Positions 25,177 to 32,507 of a DNA stretch of 57,529 bases are shown here, in pieces. Where the stretch lies: assembly GCA_034429215.1 (NCBI GenBank), contig DAOUGI010000063.1:1-57529 (forward strand). Reading direction: 5' to 3'. The DNA is from JAFGOG01 sp034429215. Its GTDB lineage: Bacteria > Chloroflexota > Anaerolineae > JAAYZQ01. Under the pieces are notes generated by a model, which made no database searches, was not told the DNA's origin, and was given only the letters and a program-made list of their open reading frames with translations. The first letter of the stretch is position 1, and every line of letters starts with the position of its first letter. The position numbers and the translations under genes are program-made.

Positions 25177-26334
25177 ATGAGAGACGTAAGTATCATCGGC
25201 ATTGGCCAAACGAAGGTAGACGAGCACTGGGACCGGTCCCTGCGGCACCTGGCGGCTGACGCGGTGCTGGCAGCGCTGGAAGACGCTGGCGCCGAGCGGG
25301 TCGATGCCCTCTACGTGGGTAACATGCTGTCGGGCCTGCTGACCGGGCAGGAGCACCTGGGGGCGCTGATCGCCGATTTCGTCGGCCTGCGAGGGATCGA
25401 GGCCGTCAAGGTCGAGGCCGCTTGTGGGTCAGGGGCAGCCGCTCTGCGCCAGGGCTACGCGGCCGTGGCCGGTGGCCTGCACGACCTGGTCGTGGCGTGT
25501 GGCGTGGAAAAAATGACCGACACGGTCAACGCCGAGACGACCACCGGCCTGGTCATGGCCGCCGACGCCGATTACGAGTCGATCCACGGCGTCACCTTTG
25601 TCGGCATCAACGCCCTGCTGATGCGCCGGTATATGTACGAGTATGATGTCAAGCACGCCGACTTTGCCAACTTTGCCATCGTCGCCCATCAGAACGCGAT
25701 GACCAATCCCAACGCCATGTTCTCCACCCGGATCACGGCCGAGCAGTTTGGCACGGCGCGGATGATCGCCGATCCGATCAACCTGTTGGATTCGTCTGGA
25801 ATTGCCGATGGAGCAGCGGCGGTGGTGCTCTGCCCGAGCAGCATGGCGCGGACCGCAAACAGGCGGGCGGTGCACATCCGGGCTTCGAGCGTGGCCACCG
25901 ACGCGGTCGCCGTGCATGACCGGCGTGATCCGCTGTGGCTGTCGGCGGTCGAGACGTCGGCCAACAAGGCCTACCAGCAGGCGCATATAGGACCGCGGGA
26001 CATTGACCTGTTTGAGCTGCACGACGCATTTACGATCATGTCGGCGCTAAGCCTGGAAGCGGCAGGCTTTGCCGAGCGGGGCAAGGGCGTGTGGCTGGCC
26101 GAGGCGGGAGAGATCGCCCTGGCCGGCAAGATCCCGATGGCGACCATGGGCGGGTTAAAGGCCCGCGGCCACCCGGTGGGCGCCACGGGCGTTTACCAGG
26201 TGGTGGAAGTGGTCCAGCAGCTGCGCGGGCAGGCCGGACCGAACCAGGTAGCCAACGCCCGGCTGGGCATGGCCCAGAACATCGGGGGCAGCGGGGCCAC
26301 CGTCATCACCCATATCCTGGAAGCTTTGGACTAA
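25177..26334 (+). CDS. Acetyl-CoA acetyltransferase, archaeal/SCP2-type thiolase
   Basis: 385 residues. It makes acetoacetyl-CoA from two acetyl-CoA. The acyl-accepting C83 lies in VEAACGSGAAALRQG, with later NIGGSGAT and the catalytic His in GHPVGATGVYQ. Its branch is the thiolase family that lacks the bacterial CxG C-terminal motif and works together with a DUF35 partner. It lies 3 bases after HMG-CoA synthase, so the unfavourable thiolase equilibrium could be pulled forward by direct transfer to the synthase, as shown for archaeal homologues. Confidence 0.92.
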   Translation: MRDVSIIGIGQTKVDEHWDRSLRHLAADAVLAALEDAGAERVDALYVGNMLSGLLTGQEHLGALIADFVGLRGIEAVKVEAACGSGAAALRQGYAAVAGGLHDLVVACGVEKMTDTVNAETTTGLVMAADADYESIHGVTFVGINALLMRRYMYEYDVKHADFANFAIVAHQNAMTNPNAMFSTRITAEQFGTARMIADPINLLDSSGIADGAAAVVLCPSSMARTANRRAVHIRASSVATDAVAVHDRRDPLWLSAVETSANKAYQQAHIGPRDIDLFELHDAFTIMSALSLEAAGFAERGKGVWLAEAGEIALAGKIPMATMGGLKARGHPVGATGVYQVVEVVQQLRGQAGPNQVANARLGMAQNIGGSGATVITHILEALD

Positions 26335-26350
26335 TAGGACCTTTGGGGGA

Positions 26351-26379
26351 TTGATCAAGATCGCCCGAATCAATATAAT
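26351..26379 (+). promoter_or_regulatory. Internal promoter of the DUF35 gene
   Basis: TTGATC (26351-26356), 17 bases, TATAAT (26374-26379). It lets the DUF35 protein be made separately from the two enzymes. Confidence 0.7.
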
Positions 26380-26400
26380 GGACTTATCAGGAGGAAATGA

Positions 26401-26805
26401 ATGAATATCCCGCGATATTGGCGGCTGCAAAACCAGCGGTACGCCATGGTTGGTGAAGTGTGTAACAAATGCGGGGCCAAGCTGTTCCCGCCCCGCGATG
26501 TGTGCCCAGAGTGCAGCAAGCCGGCCTACGAACCGTACCAGTTCAGTGGCCGGGGCACGATCTATTCCTACTCAACCCTGTACCAGGCGCCGGCCGGCTA
26601 TGAGCAGTTCATCCCCTACACCGTGGCCCTGATCCGGCTGGAAGAGGGGCCGCTGGTGACGGCTCAGCTTGCCGACATCGACCCGGGCGAGGTGGAGATC
26701 GGAATGCCGGTGGAAATGGTCACCCGCAAGCTGCGCGAAGAGGGCGATGATGGCCTGATAGTGTACGGCTACAAATTTCGAAAGCGGAACGAAGAAGCAG
26801 CATAA
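26401..26805 (+). CDS. DUF35 OB-fold / zinc-ribbon protein, thiolase-HMGS scaffold
   Basis: 134 residues. A rubredoxin-like zinc ribbon with C21, C24, C35 and C38 (CNKCG, CPEC) is followed by an OB-fold (YSYSTLYQAP, TVALIRLEEGPLVTAQL) and a tail ending YGYKFRKRNEEAA. In archaea this family bridges thiolase and HMG-CoA synthase and holds the CoA arm. AGGAGG lies 7 bases before the ATG at 26401. The 3' end of this gene, with its terminator, is found twice more downstream (27567-27780 and 32122-32310), so the locus has been rearranged. Confidence 0.9.
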   Translation: MNIPRYWRLQNQRYAMVGEVCNKCGAKLFPPRDVCPECSKPAYEPYQFSGRGTIYSYSTLYQAPAGYEQFIPYTVALIRLEEGPLVTAQLADIDPGEVEIGMPVEMVTRKLREEGDDGLIVYGYKFRKRNEEAA

Positions 26806-26865
26806 TACCAATATAAATAGGTTGGATCGCTCGATCTTCAAACCCTAACGGGTTCGACTTGCAGA

Positions 26866-26938
26866 CAAGCCGTTGTCGCATGACAGCGGCTTGTTTATTT
26901 GGACCGCCAAGCTGATTGCGAGCAGGTAGGATTCGCAA
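26866..26938 (+). repeat. 73-bp direct repeat, copy 1, containing the DUF35 terminator
   Basis: The unit starts with an 11-bp stem (26867-26877 and 26882-26892, one G-T pair, loop GCAT) followed by GTTTATTTGG, a good intrinsic terminator, and continues 38 bases beyond it. It is identical to 27708-27780 except for one base. A diverged third hairpin lies at 32271-32296. The stretch 26806-26865 before it holds only a small AACCC/GGGTT hairpin. Confidence 0.9.
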
Positions 26939-26950
26939 AGGCAGAACCGC

Positions 26951-26979
26951 TTGTCACAGGCCAGCAACTGTGCTATACT
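26951..26979 (+). promoter_or_regulatory. Promoter of the toxin-antitoxin pair
   Basis: TTGTCA (26951-26956), 17 bases, TATACT (26974-26979), 63 bases before the antitoxin ATG. Confidence 0.65.
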
Positions 26980-27042
26980 TATGCGCAGTGGCATTGACAG
27001 TTCGCCCAGATGGGCGGGCGAGTCGCTAGAAAGGATTGCGAA

Positions 27043-27276
27043 ATGGCTGCCGACACGATTGCTCGAATGACTCCGTCAGAGTTCAAGGAAATGATCGAGA
27101 CCGTGGTAGAAGCGACGGTCGAACGGACATTGCTGGAGATGCTGGGAGACCCTGATGAGGGCCTAGAAATAAGAGCCGATGTGCGGGATAGACTCCTGCG
27201 CCAAAGGCAAGATGTTGCGGCTGGGCAGTACGGTCAACATTTCGATGACGTGGTTCGACAGACGGGGCTGGAATAG
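27043..27276 (+). CDS. Putative antitoxin of a RelE/ParE-type module
   Basis: A 77-residue acidic, helical protein (MTPSEFKEMIETVVEATVER... LEIRADVRDRLLRQ), of the size and position of antitoxins that precede RelE-type toxins. No ribbon-helix-helix or HTH motif can be assigned by eye, so the DNA-binding class is open. AAGGA lies 8 bases before the ATG at 27043. It is followed 3 bases later by the toxin gene. The call rests mainly on the pairing. Confidence 0.7.
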   Translation: MAADTIARMTPSEFKEMIETVVEATVERTLLEMLGDPDEGLEIRADVRDRLLRQRQDVAAGQYGQHFDDVVRQTGLE

Positions 27277-27279
27277 GCC

Positions 27280-27543
27280 ATGTACCAGATCCGCATACTG
27301 GATGCGGCTGCCCGCGATCTCGCGCGGCTAGATCCGGCGATCGGCCGTCGCGTTGTGAACAGAATCCGCTGGCTAGCAGGGAATCTGAACGACGTCAATC
27401 CGGAGCCCCTAACAGGTGATCTCGCCGGGTTCTACAAGCTTCGAATCGGCGATCATCGCGTGGTGTACGAGATTCTGCACTCAGAGCAGATGATCGTGAT
27501 CCATCTGATCGGTCATCGCAGGGAAATCTACCGTAAGCCATAG
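27280..27543 (+). CDS. RelE/ParE-superfamily toxin
   Basis: An 87-residue basic protein with the family layout: YQIRILDAAARDLARLD in the first helix-hairpin, then LAGFYKLRIGDHRVVYEI and a C-terminal VIHLIGHRREIYRK. RelE members cut mRNA on the ribosome, ParE members act on gyrase. The pattern (KLRIGDHRVVYEI, HRREIY) fits the RelE side. It is translated just after the antitoxin. The pair sits between two nearly identical 73-bp repeats, suggesting recent acquisition. Confidence 0.88.
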   Translation: MYQIRILDAAARDLARLDPAIGRRVVNRIRWLAGNLNDVNPEPLTGDLAGFYKLRIGDHRVVYEILHSEQMIVIHLIGHRREIYRKP

Positions 27544-27566
27544 CTGCTGGCAGGTGCTTTACAGTT

Positions 27567-27647
27567 CCACCAGCAGCTTATGTCCATGACGGCTCAAATC
27601 GAATCTACGGGTACAAGTTCAGGAAGATGGACGCAGAAGCAGCATAA
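27567..27647 (+). pseudogene. DUF35 3'-end remnant, copy 2
   Basis: In one frame this reads DGSNRIYGYKFRKMDAEAA and then a stop, matching the end of the intact DUF35 protein (DDGLIVYGYKFRKRNEEAA). The few codons before it (PPAAYVH) do not match, and no start codon or zinc ribbon is present. It is thus only the last part of a DUF35 gene. It begins 24 bases after the toxin stop and is followed, at the same distance as in the intact gene, by the terminator repeat. Confidence 0.8.
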
Positions 27648-27707
27648 AATAGGTAGAAATAATTACATCTATCCGATTCTCGGGCCGTAATGGGCTCGGT
27701 CCACAAG

Positions 27708-27780
27708 CAAGCCGTTGTCGCATGACAGCGGCTTGTTTATTTGGGCCGCCAAGCTGATTGCGAGCAGGTAGGATTCGCAA
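27708..27780 (+). repeat. 73-bp direct repeat, copy 2, with terminator
   Basis: It differs from copy 1 (26866-26938) at a single base (A to G just past the terminator T run). The stem occupies 27709-27719 and 27724-27734. It lies 121 bases after the aligned Asp codon of the DUF35 remnant, against 119 in the intact gene, so tail and terminator were copied together. The two copies bracket about 770 bp carrying the toxin-antitoxin pair. Confidence 0.9.
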
Positions 27781-27796
27781 CGCGATCAGCGTCTAC

Positions 27797-27825
27797 TTGC
27801 TGACACGTTTGCTTTGTGGTATGAT
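27797..27825 (+). promoter_or_regulatory. Promoter of the MalT-like regulator
   Basis: TTGCTG (27797-27802), 17 bases, TATGAT (27820-27825), directly after repeat copy 2. Confidence 0.6.
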
Positions 27826-27875
27826 AAATCGCAGTTGAGAAGCCTGTTCATTATGACGGCGGTGGGGAGGTCTGT

Positions 27876-30629
27876 ATGCTTTCCACTCTGCTCGGAACCA
27901 AGCTCCATAGGCCGCGCCCGACCTCCAACCTGGTAGCACGACCCCGGCTAACCCAGTGTCTCGACGAGGGGCTGCGAAATGGACACCGTCTGTTCCTGGT
28001 CGTGGCCCCCGCGGGCTATGGCAAGACGACATTGGTCACGGACTGGCTGGACAAGACCGGCCTTCCGTCAGCCTGGCTGTCGCTGGACGAGGCCGACAAC
28101 GACCCGCTCCGCTTCTTTACCTACGTCGTGGCCGCTCTGCAGAAGACGCTCGGTCCGAAGCTGGCCCAGCCACTGCTCGAAGCGTTCCCGACGATGCCTC
28201 AGCCGCCCGAGGCATTTGTCCATCCCTTGATCAACGACCTCGCCGCCGTGGACCGGCCGATCCTTCTGGCACTGGATGACTATCACCTGATCACTGCAGT
28301 GCCTGTGCAGGAAGCGATGGTCTTCTTGCTTGAGCATGCCCCGCCGAACCTGCACCTGGTCGTGCTCACCCGCGCCGATCCGCCTTTCCCGCTGCCGCGC
28401 CTGCGCGTCCGCGAGCGGATGACAGAGATCCGGGACCGCGATCTACGGTTTACGCTTGAGGAGATGACTGCCTTTCTCAACTCGCAGCATCGTCTGAGCT
28501 TGCCTGCCGAGCAGATCACGGCTCTCGAATCGCGCACCGAGGGCTGGGCTGCCGGGGTGCAGTTGGCAGCGCTGTCGCTGGAGGGGTGCGGCACCGAGCG
28601 CACCGCGCAGTTCATCAGCGCCTTTAGCGGCAGCCACCACTACATCGTGGACTATTTATTCGACGAGGTTCTCAGCCGCCAGCCGGACGCAGTGCGAGAG
28701 TTCCTGCTCCAAACATCGATCCTCGACCGGATGTCCGTTCCGCTGTGCGACGCGATGGTGAGCTGGGGAGCGACAGAGCAAGGGAGCGCAGGCGACTTAG
28801 AAGAAACAGCCCTGGCTGCCCCCCAGCACCCTGGCGACGTGCTCCCTCCTCGCTCCCATGCCCAGGAAATCCTGGAATACCTGGAACGCTCCAATCTGTT
28901 CCTGATTCCACTGGACGATGAACGGCGCTGGTATCGCTATCACCACCTGTTCATTGACGTTTTGAGACAGATTTGCAGGTCCGCCGCGCAGCCAGATCAG
29001 ATCGCTAGGCTGCACGGCCGCGCCAGCGACTGGTACAGGCAGAACGGGTTTGTTGCTGATGCGTATCACCACGCGCTGCTGGCGGGTCACCACGAGCGGG
29101 CCGCCGAAATCGTCGAGGAGAATGCGTGGTCGATGGTGCTGCATGCAGAACTTGGCACCCTCAAGGGCTGGATACAGGGATTGCCAGCGGATTTGGTTTC
29201 CTGGCGCCCGTGGCTGTGCATCTATTACGCGTGGGCTCTGATGTTTAGTGGAGAATCAGAAGCGGCAGAAACCGAATTGGCGGTAGTGGAACAGCAACTA
29301 CAGGCAGGCGAGAGGACCACGCTACCAGAGATGCGCGGTCATATCACTGCCATCCGGGCATGGACTGTATACCAGAAAGGTGACTTGGGCCTGGCCGTTG
29401 TTTTATCGCACCAGGCATTCGACCTGTTTCCACAGATCGATCCGGCGATCGGCGTTTTACTCGTGAGCATTTTGGCAATGGGATGCGTGGCGCAATACGA
29501 CTTGACAGGAGCAGCACGCGCCTTCACTGATGCCGTAGGGCTGGCCCAATCCAGCGGCAATGTCATGCTTGAGGTTGCGGCGCGCAGCATGTTGGGTTGG
29601 CTGAGCCAGACTAGGGGGTGCTTGCACGAAGCTGAGGCGATTTACATGGAAGCGCTGCAGAGAGCCACCGTTCTCAAGTCGCCAGCAGCGGGACAGCTGT
29701 ATCTCGATCTGGCACGCGTATATCGAGAGTGGAACGATCTGGCGTCTGCCAGCTTGTTCTTGGAGAAAGCCATCGAGTCCAGTCGCATTTGCGAGTATGT
29801 GGATGTGCTGGCGGCTGCCTTTCTGCATACGGCAAGAATGCATCAGACGCAGAACAATATCCCTGAAGCGAATCGAGCCCTGGCAGAAATGAACAAGGTG
29901 ATCCAGAGGCATGTCGGTGAGGCACGCAGAACGCAGTCATCCGAAGCTGTGCGCGCAAGGCTATGGCTGGCGCAGGGGAAGCTGGACGACGCCCGCCGTT
30001 GGGCTGAGGCACGGGGACTGAGCGTAGAAGGGGAATTCGACCTTCTACATGAAGTCGAATATCTCACCTTGGTGCGCATACTGCTGGCAGAAAACCGGCT
30101 GGATGAAGCCACGTATCTGTTAGCGCGTCTCCACCGTGCGATGGAATCCACAGGAAGGCACGGAGATCTGATCGAAGTTCTTGTTCTTCGGGCGGTTGCA
30201 TTGGAGATGCAGGCAGACACTCAGTCTGCCCTGGCCGTTCTGATGCAAGCCCTGAGCCTGGCGCAATCCGAAGGCTATGTGCGCGTGTTTCTGGATGAAG
30301 GCAAGCCGATAGAGACCCTACTGAAAACCGCCGTCACAAGATGGGGGGATCGCGAGCTTCTGGCCTATGCCCGCGAGCTGCTGGCCGCCTTCGGCGACGG
30401 GAGCGCGCCACCCGCTGCGGGCGAGGCACCTCATACAGACATCCTGAGCGAGCGCGAGCTGGAAGTGCTGCACCTGATGGCTACCGGCTGCTCGAACCGC
30501 GAGATTGCCAATGAGCTGGTCATCGCCATCGGGACGGTCAAGCGGCATACTGCCAACATCTTTGATAGGCTGGATGTGCGCAACCGCACCGAGGCCGTGG
30601 CAAGAGCGCGCCAATTAGGTTTGCTGTAA
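27876..30629 (+). CDS. MalT/LAL-type LuxR-family transcriptional regulator
   Basis: 917 residues. The N-terminal STAND ATPase has Walker A APAGYGKTT (about 44-52) and Walker B ILLALDDYHL (about 128). A long TPR-like sensor domain (about 390-840) follows, then a C-terminal LuxR helix-turn-helix (LSERELEVLHLMATGCSNREIANEL, GTVKRHTANIFDRL). Such proteins are ATP-dependent activators switched by a small ligand. GGGGAGG stands 8 bases before the ATG. It is monocistronic, ending at a strong terminator. Its target may be the CPBP pair downstream, but no site was identified. Confidence 0.92.
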   Translation: MLSTLLGTKLHRPRPTSNLVARPRLTQCLDEGLRNGHRLFLVVAPAGYGKTTLVTDWLDKTGLPSAWLSLDEADNDPLRFFTYVVAALQKTLGPKLAQPLLEAFPTMPQPPEAFVHPLINDLAAVDRPILLALDDYHLITAVPVQEAMVFLLEHAPPNLHLVVLTRADPPFPLPRLRVRERMTEIRDRDLRFTLEEMTAFLNSQHRLSLPAEQITALESRTEGWAAGVQLAALSLEGCGTERTAQFISAFSGSHHYIVDYLFDEVLSRQPDAVREFLLQTSILDRMSVPLCDAMVSWGATEQGSAGDLEETALAAPQHPGDVLPPRSHAQEILEYLERSNLFLIPLDDERRWYRYHHLFIDVLRQICRSAAQPDQIARLHGRASDWYRQNGFVADAYHHALLAGHHERAAEIVEENAWSMVLHAELGTLKGWIQGLPADLVSWRPWLCIYYAWALMFSGESEAAETELAVVEQQLQAGERTTLPEMRGHITAIRAWTVYQKGDLGLAVVLSHQAFDLFPQIDPAIGVLLVSILAMGCVAQYDLTGAARAFTDAVGLAQSSGNVMLEVAARSMLGWLSQTRGCLHEAEAIYMEALQRATVLKSPAAGQLYLDLARVYREWNDLASASLFLEKAIESSRICEYVDVLAAAFLHTARMHQTQNNIPEANRALAEMNKVIQRHVGEARRTQSSEAVRARLWLAQGKLDDARRWAEARGLSVEGEFDLLHEVEYLTLVRILLAENRLDEATYLLARLHRAMESTGRHGDLIEVLVLRAVALEMQADTQSALAVLMQALSLAQSEGYVRVFLDEGKPIETLLKTAVTRWGDRELLAYARELLAAFGDGSAPPAAGEAPHTDILSERELEVLHLMATGCSNREIANELVIAIGTVKRHTANIFDRLDVRNRTEAVARARQLGLL

Positions 30630-30654
30630 TCCATTCCCCGCACCATCAAAGAAG

Positions 30655-30680
30655 GGCCCGGGATTCCCCGGGCCTTTTTT
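30655..30680 (+). terminator. Intrinsic terminator after the MalT-like gene
   Basis: An 8-bp GC stem (30655-30662 and 30667-30674) followed by six T. Confidence 0.9.
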
Positions 30681-30815
30681 GTACTATAGACCTTAACATA
30701 ATGATCTGGACACTTGACGGGGTTATTACTCCTGACCACAGGCAGTTTTGTCCAAAACAATATCTTAACCTCTATACCTGCGACAGAATAAACCCCTGAA
30801 TACAACTTTTGCCAC

Positions 30816-30845
30816 ATGACACCCCCCCCGGTTTACGGCTATACT
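30816..30845 (+). promoter_or_regulatory. Possible promoter of the small protein/CPBP pair
   Basis: ATGACA (30816-30821), 18 bases including a run of eight C, TATACT (30840-30845). The -35 is weak. The remaining AT-rich part of the gap (30681-30815) shows no other clear element. Confidence 0.4.
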
Positions 30846-30891
30846 GGGTGCAAATGCAGAGTCGGGGATTTCACAGGATAAGGCCGGGAAC

Positions 30892-31152
30892 ATGAGTAGA
30901 CAACCTTGGAGCAAGCCAGAAGTGTATGAGATCAGGTTCAGGGGACATCTGGATGTGCACCGCGCGCAGATGTTCGAAGGGTTGGCGATGGTTCAAGAGC
31001 CGGGCGGCGAAACGGTGCTGACCGGCCTGGTGATCGACCAGGCGGCGCTGCACGGAATACTGAGCAGGATCCGCGATCTGGGCGTGCCGCTGCTGTCGGT
31101 CAAGCGGTTATCGCAGGATGAGGCAAACGCAGAAAGGAGCGTTCCGAAATGA
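30892..31152 (+). CDS. Small conserved protein of unknown function
   Basis: 86 residues, soluble. The core (YEIRFRGHLD, GGETVLTGLVIDQAALHGILSRIRDLGVPLLSV) resembles a small protein family often found in actinobacterial and chloroflexal genomes, without a known function. The last four bases overlap the next gene (ATGA), so it is translationally coupled to the CPBP protein, which suggests a regulatory or chaperone role for it. There is no strong ribosome site before the ATG. Confidence 0.7.
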   Translation: MSRQPWSKPEVYEIRFRGHLDVHRAQMFEGLAMVQEPGGETVLTGLVIDQAALHGILSRIRDLGVPLLSVKRLSQDEANAERSVPK

Positions 31153-32072
31153 ATACAATGCTAGGCAAGCCATCCGTAGGGCAGTTGCATACTGACGCGC
31201 CGGCGCTCTCGACGAAAACAAAGCTGCTGGTCATTCTCGAGGTTTCTTTGGTGTTCGCCCTGATCATGGCCTTGATCGTTGCGCTGAGATCAACGGCCGT
31301 TTACCGGTGGGAGATACAGCACCTCGGCTGGTCATATACCGGGATGCTGATCTACGTAGGCATCCCCGTCGTGGCCGTGTGGCTGACGCGCCGGAGCTGG
31401 GCCGAGTATGGCGTCTCGTCCGCAGATTGGCGAACAAACCTGGACACTGGCATCAAGGCCTCGCTGGTCCGGTGCATCCCGACTCTGCTTGGCTGGTGGG
31501 GGGTGAGGTTGTTGATGTTGGACAGCGATTCGCTCGTCGGCGGCGCTTTCGAGATCTTGCTGTGGATCATCGCCTTGGCCCTGATGGTCTGGCTCCTAAA
31601 CCGGCATAAACCCGTCAAATCTGGCCGGGCGAATATCATCCTCATCATCCTGTTCTTGTTGCTGCCACTCGGCGTTGCGCTAGCGATGAACAGGCTGAGC
31701 GTGGTGATCGTTTCGACGATCGTCTGGCAGTTCGTCTTCTCAGGGTTTGGAGAGGAATTTGTCTACCGCGGCTACTATCAATCCAGGCTGAACCAGGCAT
31801 TCGGACGTCCCGTACGCCTGTTTGGGATCCAGTTCGGGGTAGGCCTGATCATCGCGTCGCTCTTCTTCGGGCTTAACCACGCGCTCAACACCTACGATCC
31901 CGCGATCGGACTGTCATCGCTTGCGTGGGGTCCGGCGCTGGGCTCGTTTGCAGCAGGTCTGTTCCTTGGCGTGCTTTGCGAAAAGACCGGCACCCTGGTC
32001 GCGCCGGGGATCGCCCACGGGTTCCTGGATGCGGTCGGCGAGCCGTTGATGAAGGTATTCGGCTGGACGTAA
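31149..32072 (+). CDS. CPBP-family intramembrane metalloprotease
   Basis: 307 residues with about eight membrane helices. Motif 1 EEFVYRGYYQSRL (EExxxR), motif 2 FFGLNHAL (FxxxH) and motif 3 GIAHGFLD (HxxxD) are all present, so the protease appears intact. Relatives process CAAX-type or bacteriocin-related peptides, or act in protection against them. It is coupled to the 86-residue gene upstream and sits in the accessory stretch between DUF35-tail copies 2 and 3. Substrate unknown. Confidence 0.88.
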   Translation: MNTMLGKPSVGQLHTDAPALSTKTKLLVILEVSLVFALIMALIVALRSTAVYRWEIQHLGWSYTGMLIYVGIPVVAVWLTRRSWAEYGVSSADWRTNLDTGIKASLVRCIPTLLGWWGVRLLMLDSDSLVGGAFEILLWIIALALMVWLLNRHKPVKSGRANIILIILFLLLPLGVALAMNRLSVVIVSTIVWQFVFSGFGEEFVYRGYYQSRLNQAFGRPVRLFGIQFGVGLIIASLFFGLNHALNTYDPAIGLSSLAWGPALGSFAAGLFLGVLCEKTGTLVAPGIAHGFLDAVGEPLMKVFGWT

Positions 32073-32121
32073 AAGATCCGGAAAGCATCCAGCAGCCCAA
32101 GGAGAATCAGACCAGATTATA

Positions 32122-32310
32122 CCTCCACCAGTAACTTGTGTCTATGACGGCTCAAATCGAATCTGTGGGTATAGATTTAGGAAGCGGTCTGCAGAAGCGA
32201 CACGAATAAAGTCGAAAGGCGCTGAAACTTGTCGAGCATAGGCTGACTGACGGATTCTCTATTCGACTGCAAGCCGGTGTCATATGACATCGGCTTGTTG
32301 TATTGGTGGG
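32122..32310 (+). repeat. DUF35 tail and terminator, diverged copy 3
   Basis: The frame from 32122 reads PPPVTCVYDGSNRICGYRFRKR, close to remnant 2 and to the end of the intact DUF35 gene. Its stop has been lost or shifted. A hairpin (32271-32281 and 32286-32296, loop ATAT) follows at about the same distance, then TTGTATTGG. The G-T pair of copies 1 and 2 is T-G reversed here, so pairing ability is kept. Apart from this, the gap 32073-32407 holds nothing recognisable. Confidence 0.75.
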
Positions 32311-32407
32311 CATCGCAGTGGCTGCTTTGAGCGAACCTGGCAGGCAAGTCTGCCTCGGGCGGCTTAAGGTCACCTTCAATTCTGCGCTATGCTCGAACAA
32401 GCGACGC

Positions 32408-32436
32408 TTGACGGAACTGGATTAGCATGCTAGACT
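32408..32436 (+). promoter_or_regulatory. Promoter of the fucosidase gene
   Basis: TTGACG (32408-32413), 17 bases, TAGACT (32431-32436), with a 5' leader of about 65 bases. Confidence 0.7.
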
Positions 32437-32507
32437 CTAGGTGGAGCGCATGGAGAGGATTCATCCTGCCCGCGGACACTGGCCCACAATAGGGGTGAGA
32501 GACGAGC

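Noticed and set aside
26841..26900. Integron attC-like site at the end of the toxin-antitoxin block
   Set aside because: The hairpin and its place after a gene recall attC, but the flanking RYYYAAC and GTTRRRY core sites are not met in any of the three copies, and no integrase is seen.
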